Assembly (NCBI GenBank): GCA_934098435.1
Contig: CAKOOV010000004.1
Coordinates: 1-64,000, forward strand
Direction of reading: 5' to 3'
DNA: 64,000 nt
Source of the DNA: an uncultured Bacilli bacterium
GTDB lineage: Bacteria; Bacillota_I; Bacilli_A; RF39; UBA660
This document shows positions 55,212 to 64,000 of this stretch, piece by piece. Position 1 is the stretch's first letter; each line of letters opens with the position of its first letter. Below the pieces are notes generated by a model. That model was given only the letters and a program-made list of their open reading frames with translations, made no database searches and had not been told where the DNA came from. Made by a program: the position numbers and the translations under genes.

Positions 55212-56996
55212 TTATTTGTTTTTGTCATTAACTAAAGTGTTTATTTTTTCTATTAAAGTATTTTTGTCTATTGGTTTTAGAATGTAGTCATCAAAATTGT
55301 TTTCTTTATATTCTTCAGTATATTCTATGTTATTATTTTTTGTTAATAGAATTACCTTGGTATTGAAACCTTTAATTTCTTTTAATTTTTTTAATACTTC
55401 TTCTCCATCTATATATGGCATTTCTTCATCTAATAATATTAAATCATACTTACTTCCTTTTCTTATTTTATCTAAGGCTTTTTTTCCTAGATTTGTAGTT
55501 TCTACTTTGATATGATATTTTGTTAGTATTTTGTTTATTAATTTTAGACTTGATTCGTTATCATCCACTAGTAAGATTTTTTTATTATCTAGATATTTTG
55601 TATAATCTTTCTTTTCTTTTTTATTTGTTATATTTATTTTTTGATCTAGTATTATTGTTACTACCGTACCTTCATTATATCTACTTGTTAATAATAATGT
55701 TCCTCCTAGAGCTGCTATTAGTTTTTTGGTATTATATATATTTCCTTCGGTATTTACTTTTTCTATTTCTTCTGTTTTTATACCGATAGATGAATCTTCT
55801 ATTTTTATTATTAATCTACATACATCGTGTTTGATAATAGTATTTACTGATAGTTCTATAAATCCTTCTTTAGTATTATTATAAGAAGAGTCAATAATTG
55901 TGCTTAGGGCTTTTTTTAGGTTTATGCTATCACCATATAAACTTACTGGTAGATTGTTATCGATATTTATTCTAAATTCTATATCTTTTGCTTCTATTTT
56001 AGTTTTATACATACTTACTATTTCTTTTAATAATAGTTTTATATTGTATTTTGTTTTTACTGTTTTGATTTTATTTAATTCTATTTTATCTATATTATAT
56101 ATTTTATCTGACATATTATATAGTTTATTGTTTGATGATATTATTTCTCTTGCATAGTATTTATTTTCTTCAATATTATTACTATCTAATATATTATTTG
56201 ATGATATATTTATATCTTTTGCTATATCTTTTATTTCTCCCATCATATTATATATTAACATACTTTTTTCTTCATTTGCTTCATCAGCCATTTTCTTAGA
56301 AGCATGAATTTCTTCTAATAATTTTTTATCTGGATTTTCTATTGTAAAATACATTATTACTGTGATGAAAGTGTCCATTGTTATGGCAAGTAATAATTCT
56401 GGCATCATTTTTTGAATAAATGTTATAATAGTTCCTACAAATAAATAGGCATATATTGGTAAGTATTTTTTACTTATTATATTTTTGAAATTTTTTATTA
56501 AACATATTATTGTTAAAAATATTGTTATGAATATTCCACTATAAACTACATTAACAGCAGGCCCATAGGAATACATAACATAATTATTTCTATAGTTAAA
56601 ATATACTGGCAACACTGCTACTAATATTGCAATTATTATAATCAAAGTTATATATAGTCTTAATACATTTTTCATGTACTTTTTTAATTCTTCTTCATTC
56701 TTTTTTGCGGAAGATATTAGAAATACATAACTACCAAATACTGCTCCCCATACTATTAATCCTATTAGAAACAGTTTGTTTAATATTGTGTAGAATATTA
56801 TGTTTTCTTTTGCATAACCGGCAAATATAGTGCAAAATATCTCTAATATTATTCCTATAAAATTTATTATAATGAGGCGTGAATAAATTTTGTTTTCTGG
56901 TGTTTTAATTCTATCTTTGGAAAAATATGCAATCATTAAAAGGCTACTATAAAGTAAACTTGATATTGTGAAAAAAATCGTACTATTTATTTTCAT
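55212..56996 (-). CDS. Degenerate hybrid sensor kinase with intact receiver domain
   Basis: 594 aa. Seven or so membrane helices (residues 1-225), a short coiled coil, a HisKA-like segment NEEKSMLIYNMMGEIKDI where the phospho-accepting His of the usual NMSHEIR is Gly, an eroded ATPase domain (N box reads IIDSSYNNTKEG, G1 reads IEDSSIGI, the second glycine box is missing), and a C-terminal receiver. The receiver is intact: VDDN, phospho-acceptor Asp in LILLDEEMP and Lys in ILKPIDK. It is probably a membrane scaffold or phosphate acceptor, not a kinase. It is a single gene. Confidence 0.8.
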   Translation of the reverse strand: MKINSTIFFTISSLLYSSLLMIAYFSKDRIKTPENKIYSRLIIINFIGIILEIFCTIFAGYAKENIIFYTILNKLFLIGLIVWGAVFGSYVFLISSAKKNEEELKKYMKNVLRLYITLIIIIAILVAVLPVYFNYRNNYVMYSYGPAVNVVYSGIFITIFLTIICLIKNFKNIISKKYLPIYAYLFVGTIITFIQKMMPELLLAITMDTFITVIMYFTIENPDKKLLEEIHASKKMADEANEEKSMLIYNMMGEIKDIAKDINISSNNILDSNNIEENKYYAREIISSNNKLYNMSDKIYNIDKIELNKIKTVKTKYNIKLLLKEIVSMYKTKIEAKDIEFRINIDNNLPVSLYGDSINLKKALSTIIDSSYNNTKEGFIELSVNTIIKHDVCRLIIKIEDSSIGIKTEEIEKVNTEGNIYNTKKLIAALGGTLLLTSRYNEGTVVTIILDQKINITNKKEKKDYTKYLDNKKILLVDDNESSLKLINKILTKYHIKVETTNLGKKALDKIRKGSKYDLILLDEEMPYIDGEEVLKKLKEIKGFNTKVILLTKNNNIEYTEEYKENNFDDYILKPIDKNTLIEKINTLVNDKNK

Positions 56997-57039
56997 TTTA
57001 TACCTCGCTATTCTATAGCAATTATAGCATAAATTAAAA

Positions 57040-57068
57040 AGAAAAGAAAGTGTGTTACTTGCTTTTCT
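57040..57068 (-). terminator. Intrinsic terminator of the adenylate-forming enzyme gene
   Basis: AGAAAAG/CTTTTCT on the minus strand, extended by an inner AAGT/ACTT pairing and followed by TTTTTAA. The stop at 57055 lies within it. Confidence 0.6.
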
Positions 57069-58878
57069 CTAATATTTTAATTCTTGTTTTTTCAACTTGC
57101 TTATAATCTATTTTTCCAACTGAGGTAAGGGGTAAATCTTCTTCAAAAATAAAATCTTCAGGCTGTGAATAAGAAGGAAGTTTATCTTTACATAATTCTA
57201 TTAATTCCTTTTTTATTTTTTCAAGTTCTTTCACTTGTTCTTTTTTTATAACAACGTGTGCTTCAGGCGACGCACCATATATCTCACTTGGAATAGAAAT
57301 AACACAACATTTATCAACATTGGGATGGCCTATTATTACACCCTCAATGTATGCTGGATATAGTTTGAAACCTCCGTGAGGTATTATTCTTTTATATCTT
57401 CCTTTAAAGAATAAAAATCCATCTTCATCAATTAATCCTATATCTTCAGAATGAATCCATTTTTTTCCATCATTATGCACTTTTATAACTTTAGATTCTT
57501 CTTCATCATTATTTAAATAACCAAGCATTTCTGTTGGACCAGTTATACATATTTCTCCTTCTTCACCATATTTTAATTCTTCACTTGTTCCTCTTTTAAA
57601 AATACCATAAGTATTAAGTGGAAGTGGAATGCCTAAACTGTTTGTTTTATTTACACCTACTAAACAAACTCCGGCGGTAGAAGAATTTTCTGTCATACCA
57701 TAACCTTTCTCCGCTATAGAAGAACTATTGTGTTTCTTTAAAAAGTCATTAACATAAAGTTCTGATTCTTCGGAAAAATAGTCTCCTCCTATTCCAATGT
57801 TTTTTAGACAACTCCAATCCATAGAATCGGCTTTCTTATCGTGAGCAAAATGTTCAACATAAGTTGGAACAGTAATGGTATGATTTGGTTTATATTTAAT
57901 CATAAAGTCAGTAAATTCTTTTGGTGATAATATTGGTGCAATTATATTAGTCATACCTAAACACATTGGCATGTGAATAGTAACAACAATACCATATGCT
58001 ACAAATGGAACTATACCATTTAAGAAAGTATCTCCTTTATTATAATTGGCATTTAATGATTTATATTGGATGGCCATAGCATTAAAGTTTTCGTTAGATA
58101 ATTTTACTGTCTTAGGTACTCCAGTTGTTCCTCCAGTATGTACTAAAGCAGCAATAGTGTTCTTTTTATATCTAGGATATTTTGGATAACGATACTTTGG
58201 TGTATTCATCATATTATTCCATGATATATATTTTTCTTTTTGTTTTATTTTTTCTATTTTGGTATATAATTCTATGTTTTCTTCTTTTGTCTTTTTGTAA
58301 GATATTATATCAAATGGAAATAATAATGAATTATATGGGCTTAATGTGATGATATTTTCTACTATATTATCAATATCTTCATCTTCCATACATTTATCAA
58401 ATTCAGGTAAGAAATTGTCCATAACTACTACTATACTTGATTCTACTTCCATAAGATATTTTTTTATTTGTTTATAATCGCTTCTTACGTCTATTGGGTT
58501 TATTATTGCTCCTAGTTTATTTAAGGCGTAAAATAATATTTCAAATTCGGGATTAGCAACTGATATAACAGTTACTACCTCTCCTTCACTTATACCAAGA
58601 TTGTATAATCTTCTTGATGTCTCATCTATTTTTTCGATGAAGTCTTTAAAATTTATTTTTTTTCCATAATAGTTTATTGCTTTTGTTTTTAAGTTATCTT
58701 GATTTTGACTTACCATATATTGATAGGTAGTTAACTCTGGAATACTAGCAGTTATGGCTTCTTTACTATAATATTTCTGCCATGGTTTATCAATTGTGGC
58801 ATATCCTGTTATTTTATTTTCTTTGTCTAATTTATAGTTTTTATTCATTTCACTATAAATATCAATATTCTTTATCAT
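57055..58878 (-). CDS. Class I adenylate-forming enzyme (acyl-CoA synthetase-like)
   Basis: 607 aa from the ATG at 58878 (GAAGGGGGAATACCAA upstream). ANL superfamily motifs: P-loop VHTGGTTGVPKTVKL (about residue 215), A5 EKGYGMTENSSTAG, A7 HSEDIGLIDEDGF, A8 KGRYKRIIPHGGFKLYP, and the C-terminal catalytic Lys in TSVGKIDYKQ. It activates a carboxylic acid as an acyl-adenylate, probably for CoA transfer. The acid is unknown. It lies 67 nt after the U32 peptidase gene on the same strand, possibly co-transcribed. Confidence 0.9.
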   Translation of the reverse strand: MIKNIDIYSEMNKNYKLDKENKITGYATIDKPWQKYYSKEAITASIPELTTYQYMVSQNQDNLKTKAINYYGKKINFKDFIEKIDETSRRLYNLGISEGEVVTVISVANPEFEILFYALNKLGAIINPIDVRSDYKQIKKYLMEVESSIVVVMDNFLPEFDKCMEDEDIDNIVENIITLSPYNSLLFPFDIISYKKTKEENIELYTKIEKIKQKEKYISWNNMMNTPKYRYPKYPRYKKNTIAALVHTGGTTGVPKTVKLSNENFNAMAIQYKSLNANYNKGDTFLNGIVPFVAYGIVVTIHMPMCLGMTNIIAPILSPKEFTDFMIKYKPNHTITVPTYVEHFAHDKKADSMDWSCLKNIGIGGDYFSEESELYVNDFLKKHNSSSIAEKGYGMTENSSTAGVCLVGVNKTNSLGIPLPLNTYGIFKRGTSEELKYGEEGEICITGPTEMLGYLNNDEEESKVIKVHNDGKKWIHSEDIGLIDEDGFLFFKGRYKRIIPHGGFKLYPAYIEGVIIGHPNVDKCCVISIPSEIYGASPEAHVVIKKEQVKELEKIKKELIELCKDKLPSYSQPEDFIFEEDLPLTSVGKIDYKQVEKTRIKILEKSK

Positions 58879-58945
58879 TTGGTATTCCCCCTTCAAATAA
58901 TTGATATATGTATTATATTATTCTATTTCTGATTAGTCAATTGTT

Positions 58946-61132
58946 TTAATAATTCTTTATATTATTTATTAATTCTACTACTTCATTATAAGTTTCATCT
59001 AGTAATTCTAGTCTATATGATCTTATACCTAGATTTTTATAATAATTTATATTATCTAGATAGTTTATTTTTTTATGATGCATTATATGGGTTAAACAGT
59101 TATTGTGTAATACTCTATATCTATTTTTGTTTATATCTTCTAGATAATATATATCTTCTTCTTTACATGGACATATATTTAATTCTTTGATAGGACATGA
59201 CTTAGTTAACATGTTTTCTATTGTTCCATATATTATTATTTCTACTTTATCTAGTATATAGTCATCTAAGTAGTTATAGTTTATTTCAGGAGATAGGGTT
59301 ACTCTTTTTACTCCTTTATCTAGTAAGTATTTTATACTATAATTATTTACTACATTTAAGTAATAATCACTAATTAGATTTGTATTTTTATATTTATAGA
59401 TAGCTCCTAGTTCTGTAGCTAAGATATTATTACTATCATAATTATAGTTATTTACTACTCTTGGTAATCGTAAATATACTTTATTGTTATCTTTATATTC
59501 TTGATATAACCCACTATCTACATAGATTCTATCTATATTCATATCTAAGGCTGCTTGTACTTGATCTTTAGTTCTAGCTAGAAGGGATACTTCTATATTA
59601 TAGTTAGTATCTTTTTGATAATTTAGATTATATTTATTTATTATGATATTTCTTTTAATAGAAGTTCTCTCTTTAATAAGTTTATTACATAATTCTCTTC
59701 TTATGTTATTTAAGTCTTTCATATTTACAAAGATATCTTTATTTATATTGATATTTATATTATTACATATAAATGGAGTATTACCTAGTTTAGTTAGTTT
59801 TTCTTTTACCTCTTCACTTGTAGTGCTTCTTTTGATTGGAGTATCTACTTTTATTTTATCTTTTACTATGTTATTATTGTTATCTTTAAATATTATGATT
59901 AGATAATTATTTTCTAGGGTTACTTCTATATCTACCGGTATTTTCTTTATGCTAGTGGATAGTATTTCTTTATCTAAATATGGACTTGATGTTTTTACTA
60001 ATATGTCTTTATCTTTTAGGTTTATTTTGTTATCTAGATAGATTATATCTCCTTTACTAGCTTCGTTTATAAGAAGATTTTTTTCGTTATAAATAAAGTT
60101 AGCAATCATACCTTTATTTGACTGTTTGAATCTTAGTCCATCTTCTTGATATAGATTATCTGATAGTTTTATTTTTATTTTCTTTGGTGTTATATCTATT
60201 ACTTTTCCTATTTCTAATCCTTGATGATTTGATGATGATATATTCATTACTTTATCACTGAATAAATAACCATTTGTAAAGTTTCTATTAAATAGTATTT
60301 TTAAATTGTTTTCTTCTTCTTTGGTTATTATTTCTTTGTTATTTTTTTGATAATTATCTATTAGTTTTCTATATATTCTTGTTATATATCCTACATATGA
60401 AGGAGACTTCATTCTTCCTTCTATTTTGAAACATGTTATATCTGAATTCATTAATTTATCGAAATTATGGATGGTATTTAATTCTCTAGTACTTAAAAGA
60501 TATTTATCTTCATTACTTATATATTTACCGTTCTTTATTAATTTATATGGTAGTCTACAGGGCTGAGTACATTCTCCTCGATTTCCACTTCTTCCTCCAT
60601 TCATATAACTAAATAGACAGCAGCCGGAATAGGAATTACATAGGGCTCCATGAATAAATACTTCTTTTTCGATATCGACGTTAATATTTTCTATTTGTTC
60701 TAAAGTCATTTCTCTATCTAATACTACTTTGGTTACTCCTAAAGCTTTTAAGGCTTTTATTCCTTCGTTATTATGGTTATGTAATTGAGTTGAAGCATGA
60801 ATTTCAAAATTGGGAAATGTTTGTCTTACTAGAGATATCATTCCTATATCTTGCATTATTAGTGCATCTACTCCAATTTGATATAGATAATTTATATATT
60901 CTATAAATTCTTCTACTTCATTATTATATATTATTGTATTTACTGTTATATATATTTTTACTCCATAAAGATGGGCATATTCTACTGCTTCTTTTAATTC
61001 TTCATTGGTAAAGTTTCCGGCAAATGCTCTGGCTCCAAATGATTTTCCTCCTAAATAGCAGGCATCTGCTCCATTATTTATAGCGGCTTTTAAGCATTCT
61101 ATATTTCCAGAAGGGCTTAATAATTCTTTCAA
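58946..61132 (-). CDS. U32 family peptidase (RlhA/TrhP-like, two-domain)
   Basis: 728 aa, the long form of the U32 family. The N-terminal TIM-barrel part has NGADACYLGGKSFGAR and VDALIMQDIGMISL; the U32 signature follows, HGALCNSYSGCCLFSYMN and GECTQPCRLPY with the Cys residues that hold a 4Fe-4S cluster. The C-terminal part includes a DUF3656-like domain and a second barrel-like segment, with CPCKEEDIYYL near the end. Members hydroxylate tRNA or 23S rRNA bases. The start is a TTG at 61132 behind GAGGTG. An extended -10 (TGCTATACT, minus strand, about 61152-61160) lies just upstream. Confidence 0.88.
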   Translation of the reverse strand: MKELLSPSGNIECLKAAINNGADACYLGGKSFGARAFAGNFTNEELKEAVEYAHLYGVKIYITVNTIIYNNEVEEFIEYINYLYQIGVDALIMQDIGMISLVRQTFPNFEIHASTQLHNHNNEGIKALKALGVTKVVLDREMTLEQIENINVDIEKEVFIHGALCNSYSGCCLFSYMNGGRSGNRGECTQPCRLPYKLIKNGKYISNEDKYLLSTRELNTIHNFDKLMNSDITCFKIEGRMKSPSYVGYITRIYRKLIDNYQKNNKEIITKEEENNLKILFNRNFTNGYLFSDKVMNISSSNHQGLEIGKVIDITPKKIKIKLSDNLYQEDGLRFKQSNKGMIANFIYNEKNLLINEASKGDIIYLDNKINLKDKDILVKTSSPYLDKEILSTSIKKIPVDIEVTLENNYLIIIFKDNNNNIVKDKIKVDTPIKRSTTSEEVKEKLTKLGNTPFICNNINININKDIFVNMKDLNNIRRELCNKLIKERTSIKRNIIINKYNLNYQKDTNYNIEVSLLARTKDQVQAALDMNIDRIYVDSGLYQEYKDNNKVYLRLPRVVNNYNYDSNNILATELGAIYKYKNTNLISDYYLNVVNNYSIKYLLDKGVKRVTLSPEINYNYLDDYILDKVEIIIYGTIENMLTKSCPIKELNICPCKEEDIYYLEDINKNRYRVLHNNCLTHIMHHKKINYLDNINYYKNLGIRSYRLELLDETYNEVVELINNIKNY

Positions 61133-61151
61133 GATTTCACCTCTTTCATAT

Positions 61152-61160
61152 AGTATAGCA
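61152..61160 (-). promoter_or_regulatory. Extended -10 promoter of the U32 peptidase gene
   Basis: TGCTATACT on the minus strand, about 20 nt before the TTG start. No clear -35 is seen. It implies that the RNA upstream is transcribed separately. Confidence 0.45.
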
Positions 61161-61172
61161 TATTTTTAAGCA

Positions 61173-61209
61173 AAATAAAAGAATGCATTCTCTGACAAGT
61201 AATGCATCC
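61173..61209 (-). terminator. Intrinsic terminator of the structured RNA
   Basis: On the minus strand GGATGCATT pairs with AATGCATTC across an 11-nt loop, followed by TTTTATTTT. Confidence 0.8.
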
Positions 61210-61486
61210 CCAAGTTTTTGAATAACTACTCGGAATTAATGTCAGTTAATTCAAAATAGCTTCTTATCTTCGAGTTTCTCTCTCATACATATATGTACAT
61301 CCAATAGATAGATAAGAATTAAGGCCTCTACCTCAATACCCAAACAAATATACTCGCAAAGCATAAAATTTCTAAACAGTAAAACTTCTACCATCAAGAT
61401 TTGATACCCTTACAAATGTTATCTTTATTGAAGATAAATTATAGGTATTTTTTTATGCTTTGCTTTGTATGTTTATCTATTAGACA
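61173..61486 (-). ncRNA. Unassigned structured RNA, about 315 nt
   Basis: This fills most of the 417-bp gene-free gap 61133-61549. It runs from a good promoter (61520-61492) to a strong terminator. Visible helices in order: a 13-bp long-range stem GCAAAGCATAAAA (61463-61451) with TTTTATGCTTTGC (61368-61356), enclosing TTATCTT/AAGATAA (61437-61418) and TACC/GGTA; then TTCTTATCT with AGATAAGAA (about 61318 with 61269), enclosing the palindrome TACATATATGTA; then ACTCG/CGAGT around GAATTAA/TTAATTC. It lacks the landmarks of tmRNA, RNase P RNA, SRP RNA and T-boxes. The identity is unknown; it could be a free RNA or a leader of the U32 gene. Confidence 0.65.
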
Positions 61487-61491
61487 ATTCA

Positions 61492-61520
61492 AGTGTAAAC
61501 CATTTTTTTGTAAATGTCAA
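61492..61520 (-). promoter_or_regulatory. Promoter of the structured RNA
   Basis: Minus-strand TTGACA (61520-61515), 17-bp spacer, TACACT (61497-61492). Confidence 0.7.
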
Positions 61521-61549
61521 GTGTTTTTAATAAAAAAATGAAAAAAATG

Positions 61550-62470
61550 TCATTTTTTTTCTATTTGTTCAATTATTTGTCTTATTTTTCTGAATCTATG
61601 ATTTAGTCCTGACTTACTTATTTCATTTCCTGTTTCTAGAGATATTATTTCCGCTAATTCTGATAGAGAACTTTCTTTATATTTCATACGATATTCTATT
61701 ACTTGTTTTAATTTATCATCCAATAAATCTACCATATCTAATTCATATAATTTTTCTATATCTTTTATTTGTTTATTAGCGGTCATAAATACTTTATCAA
61801 TATTTGCTTGTTCACAATTATTTAGTCTGTTTGTCATATTTTTATGATCACGATATATTCTTATATCTTCGAAGTACATTACTGCTGAGAAGGCTTTTAT
61901 TATTCTTAAGAAGTCGGATATTTTCTCAGCTTCTTTTATATATACTGTATAGTTTTTTTCTCTTTTTATTATTTTACTATTTAAATCATAGGTATTTAAT
62001 AGTTTATTTACGTACTCTGAATATTCTTTTGTATCTAATATGAATTCTAAATGATACCTTGATGTTTTTGGATCATTTACTGAGCCTGATACCAGGAATA
62101 TTCCTCTTAAATAGGCTCTTAATGAATCTTCGTCTGATGTTATATATTCTTTTGGTATACTTAAATATTTGTTATTATCTATTATTGAAAGATCTTCTAG
62201 TAATTCTTTATTTTTTTCAGTTACATTTAATATATAAGTAAAGCCTTTACCTAGTTTTTTATTTCTTATGGTTATTTTTGGTGTTATACCATATATATTT
62301 TTTATTAATTTAAATGTTCTTCTGGCAACTGCATTGCTTTCTATTGTTATACTTATATTTGGCGTTAATACGGCTGCTATACGCATGATAGCTGATAGTT
62401 CTGATATATCTTCTAATCTTGTTGTTTCTAATCTTGTTACTTCTTCTTTTACAGTACTAGTAAAACTCAT
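61550..62470 (-). CDS. whiA: DNA-binding protein WhiA
   Basis: 306 aa. N-terminal LAGLIDADG-like homing-endonuclease fold (SELSAIMRIAAVL, RAYLRGIFLVSGSVNDPKTSRYHLEF) without nuclease residues, then a C-terminal helix-turn-helix (SLSELAEIISLETGNEISKSGLNHRFRKI). In Firmicutes it sits with yvcK, as here (1-nt gap), and affects cell division and chromosome segregation; in Streptomyces it controls sporulation. Confidence 0.95.
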   Translation of the reverse strand: MSFTSTVKEEVTRLETTRLEDISELSAIMRIAAVLTPNISITIESNAVARRTFKLIKNIYGITPKITIRNKKLGKGFTYILNVTEKNKELLEDLSIIDNNKYLSIPKEYITSDEDSLRAYLRGIFLVSGSVNDPKTSRYHLEFILDTKEYSEYVNKLLNTYDLNSKIIKREKNYTVYIKEAEKISDFLRIIKAFSAVMYFEDIRIYRDHKNMTNRLNNCEQANIDKVFMTANKQIKDIEKLYELDMVDLLDDKLKQVIEYRMKYKESSLSELAEIISLETGNEISKSGLNHRFRKIRQIIEQIEKK

Positions 62471-62471
62471 A

Positions 62472-63422
62472 TTATTCTAACTCCTTTACAATATAATTAA
62501 ATATAGCTAAAGCAGTACGATATGGATTATGTCTTACTTTATCTTCTTCTATTTCTAGTAGTTTATCTTCTATAACTTCAACATTTAAGTCTTTTAATTT
62601 TTCATAATCTGTTTCAATAGGACTTGCTTGTTCCTTTACATATCTTTCTTTAATATTATCTGGTACCATTTCATTATTTACTAATACAGTATCGATAAAA
62701 TTATCTTCAACATAGGAATTTATTTTGTTTATGCAATCTGATACTTTATAATTATCTGTTTCTCCGTGTTCGCTCATTATATTGCATACATACATTTTTT
62801 TAGCTTTAGATGTTTTTAATACTTCTTTTACTTCTTCAGATAACAAGTTTGGTATTATGCTTGTATATAGACTACCTATACCTAATATTATTAAGTCTGC
62901 TTCTTTTAAGGCATTTAATACTTCTTTGGTTGGTGTTACTTTGTTTTTATATTCTATGTAATCTATTTCTTGTCCTGCTTTGGTTATTTTGCTTTCTCCT
63001 TCTATTATATGACCTTCTTTAGTATGAGCTATTAATATTGGATTATCTTCAGTAAATGGTAGTATTCTACCTTTTATATTGAATATTTTTGACAATGATG
63101 TTAATGATTCGGTTAAATTACCTGTTATATTATATAGAGCCGCTAATAAGAGATTTCCTACTGGATGGTTATTTAAATTACTATCGGTAGTGAATCTATA
63201 TTGTAATAGTTCTTCTATTAATGGTTCTACTTCTGATAATGAAACTAATACATTTCTTATATCTCCTACGGCAAATATATCAAATTCTTCACGTAATTTA
63301 CCACTTGATGATCCGTCATCTGCTACAGATACGATAGCAGTTATATCTAAAGGAAATTGTTTTAAGCCTCTTAGTAGTACTGATAGACCTGTTCCGCCTC
63401 CTAAAACAACTATTTTTTTCAT
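62472..63422 (-). CDS. yvcK: YvcK family protein (gluconeogenesis / morphogenesis factor)
   Basis: 316 aa from the ATG at 63422 (AGGTGGAAT upstream). CofD-like fold: VVLGGGTGLSVLLRGLK at the N-terminus, VSVADDGSSSGKLREEF, PVGNLLLAAL, and DLIILGIGSLYTSIIPNLL. YvcK binds UDP-sugars and is needed for normal growth on gluconeogenic carbon and for cell shape. It is followed immediately by whiA, the usual rapZ-yvcK-whiA order; rapZ is not in the window on the upstream side. Confidence 0.94.
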   Translation of the reverse strand: MKKIVVLGGGTGLSVLLRGLKQFPLDITAIVSVADDGSSSGKLREEFDIFAVGDIRNVLVSLSEVEPLIEELLQYRFTTDSNLNNHPVGNLLLAALYNITGNLTESLTSLSKIFNIKGRILPFTEDNPILIAHTKEGHIIEGESKITKAGQEIDYIEYKNKVTPTKEVLNALKEADLIILGIGSLYTSIIPNLLSEEVKEVLKTSKAKKMYVCNIMSEHGETDNYKVSDCINKINSYVEDNFIDTVLVNNEMVPDNIKERYVKEQASPIETDYEKLKDLNVEVIEDKLLEIEEDKVRHNPYRTALAIFNYIVKELE

Positions 63423-63490
63423 ATTCCACCTCTTAACCATTATACTATAAATTATTTTAAAAATAAAGTATTGTTACTTATATGAAAGAA

Positions 63491-63521
63491 AAAGAAGATA
63501 ATTTTGTTAATTTTCTTCTTT
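63491..63521 (-). terminator. Possible terminator of the partial SDR gene
   Basis: AAAGAAGA/TCTTCTTT, with further A-T pairing inside, around the stop at 63507. The stem is weak and purely purine/pyrimidine. Confidence 0.35.
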
Positions 63522-64000
63522 TGATTTTCTTTTTTCTTGTATTTGAGAATTTATATCTAATATTAATTTAGATGGTGCTATTTTGATTAAGAAGCGATTT
63601 AGTTTCATGTTTGGTGGAACTATTATTAATTTATTTTTGAACATACCATCTATAGCTATTTTACTTGCATAATCACTTGTTAATGATGAGATGTTAAACT
63701 TTACATCTGCTACATTATTGAAATTAGTATCTACGGGTCCTGGACAGAATATGGATATTTTGACATTTGAATTATCTTTTCTTAATTCTTCATATATTGC
63801 CAATGATAAGCTTACTATATAGTTTTTAGTAGCGTAATATGTTGCCATATATGGTCCTGGCATTAATCCTGCCATGGATGCTACATTTAGGATTCTTCCG
63901 TAATTTCTTTTGGCAAAATCTTTTAAGAATAGTTTTGTTAATATATGATATGCTTTTATATTTAAATCTATCATATTCATTTCTTTATCTAAACTTGTTT
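63507..64000 (-). CDS. SDR family oxidoreductase (partial, 5' end beyond the window)
   Basis: The frame is open to the window edge, so the N-terminal NAD(P)-binding TGxxxGIG part is missing. Seen: DKEMNMIDLNIKAYHILTK, catalytic Ser in ILNVASMAGLMPGP, Tyr/Lys in TYYATKNYIVSLS, and the PG motif in FCPGPVDTNF. The C-terminal basic tail (KKRFLIKIAPSKLILDINSQIQEKRK-like, by composition) is typical of DltE/YqjQ-like short-chain dehydrogenases. The substrate is unknown. The internal ATG at 63980 is not the start. Confidence 0.85.
   Translation of the reverse strand, partial: TSLDKEMNMIDLNIKAYHILTKLFLKDFAKRNYGRILNVASMAGLMPGPYMATYYATKNYIVSLSLAIYEELRKDNSNVKISIFCPGPVDTNFNNVADVKFNISSLTSDYASKIAIDGMFKNKLIIVPPNMKLNRFLIKIAPSKLILDINSQIQEKRKSKEEN

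Noticed and set aside
61251..61394. 47-codon minus-strand ORF inside the structured RNA (starts MVEVLLFRNF)
   Set aside because: It has no convincing ribosome site, and its codons form the strands of the predicted helices. A type I toxin was considered but nothing supports it.
61173..61486. Possible tmRNA, RNase P RNA, SRP RNA or T-box
   Set aside because: I could not find the tRNA-like ends, the GAGGAAAGUCC-type core, the SRP Alu/S motifs or the T-box GGUGG sequence on either strand.

Overview
The window is a very AT-rich stretch of a low-GC Gram-positive chromosome. Genes are densely packed, mostly on the minus strand, have Shine-Dalgarno sites close to GGAGG, and use TGA as a stop and TGG for Trp (standard code 11). 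Spo0A with a nearby 0A box, WhiA next to YvcK, YutD, a YutH-like protein beside a NifU-like protein, a SipW-type signal peptidase and a 2-hydroxyacyl-CoA dehydratase activase point to an anaerobic, Spo0A-bearing member of the Bacilli / Erysipelotrichia / RF39-like groups. This taxonomic placement is inference; no rRNA is present.

Layout. 1-3.5 kb: Fic protein, DUF1848 protein and an AbiEi/AbiEii toxin-antitoxin pair flanked by a 40-bp perfect direct repeat. 3.6-9.9 kb: two ABC export modules, one linked to a C39-like peptidase and small exported proteins, the other controlled by a GntR/YtrA repressor with a perfect palindromic operator. 10-18.2 kb: M15 carboxypeptidase, PLP enzyme and SDR, tRNA-His, YqeY and S21, tRNA-Arg, ferredoxin, a two-component system, and a Mn-type superoxide dismutase. 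18.2-26.0 kb: a secretion cluster with several SipW/TasA-like substrates, a signal peptidase with a large membrane extension, a DUF5305-like protein, and a PEGA plus glycine-rich surface protein. 26.0-32.9 kb: a nine-gene operon for an F1-like ATPase with c, b/delta, alpha, beta, truncated epsilon and gamma subunits. It has no a subunit, and the c subunit has lost its ion-binding carboxylate. It sits directly upstream of the secretion cluster in the same orientation. This is the most unusual system in the window.

33-48 kb: membrane and LysM proteins, activase, dCMP deaminase, DUF1016 nuclease, CPBP protease, metallophosphoesterase, Lon (with a leader hairpin), an SH3-like exported protein, Spo0A, TpiA, Pgk, TPR protein, YutH-like and NifU-like proteins, and an S1-domain protein. 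48.4-48.8 kb: five tRNAs (Val, Thr, Tyr, Gln, Lys) under one promoter. 49-64 kb: an RsiV-like exported protein, YutD, a putative glycoside hydrolase, a PflX-type radical SAM protein, a nucleotidyltransferase-like membrane protein, a degenerate hybrid histidine kinase, an acyl-adenylating enzyme, a U32 peptidase, a promoter-to-terminator structured RNA of about 320 nt, WhiA, YvcK and a partial SDR.

Two other signals cut across the annotation. Five intergenic sites carry a paired-hairpin element with variable stems but conserved 8-nt loops of the type ACYNNAGG. Two genes that overlap an upstream stop codon appear to start on AUA or AUU, because no ATG, GTG or TTG precedes their conserved N-termini.
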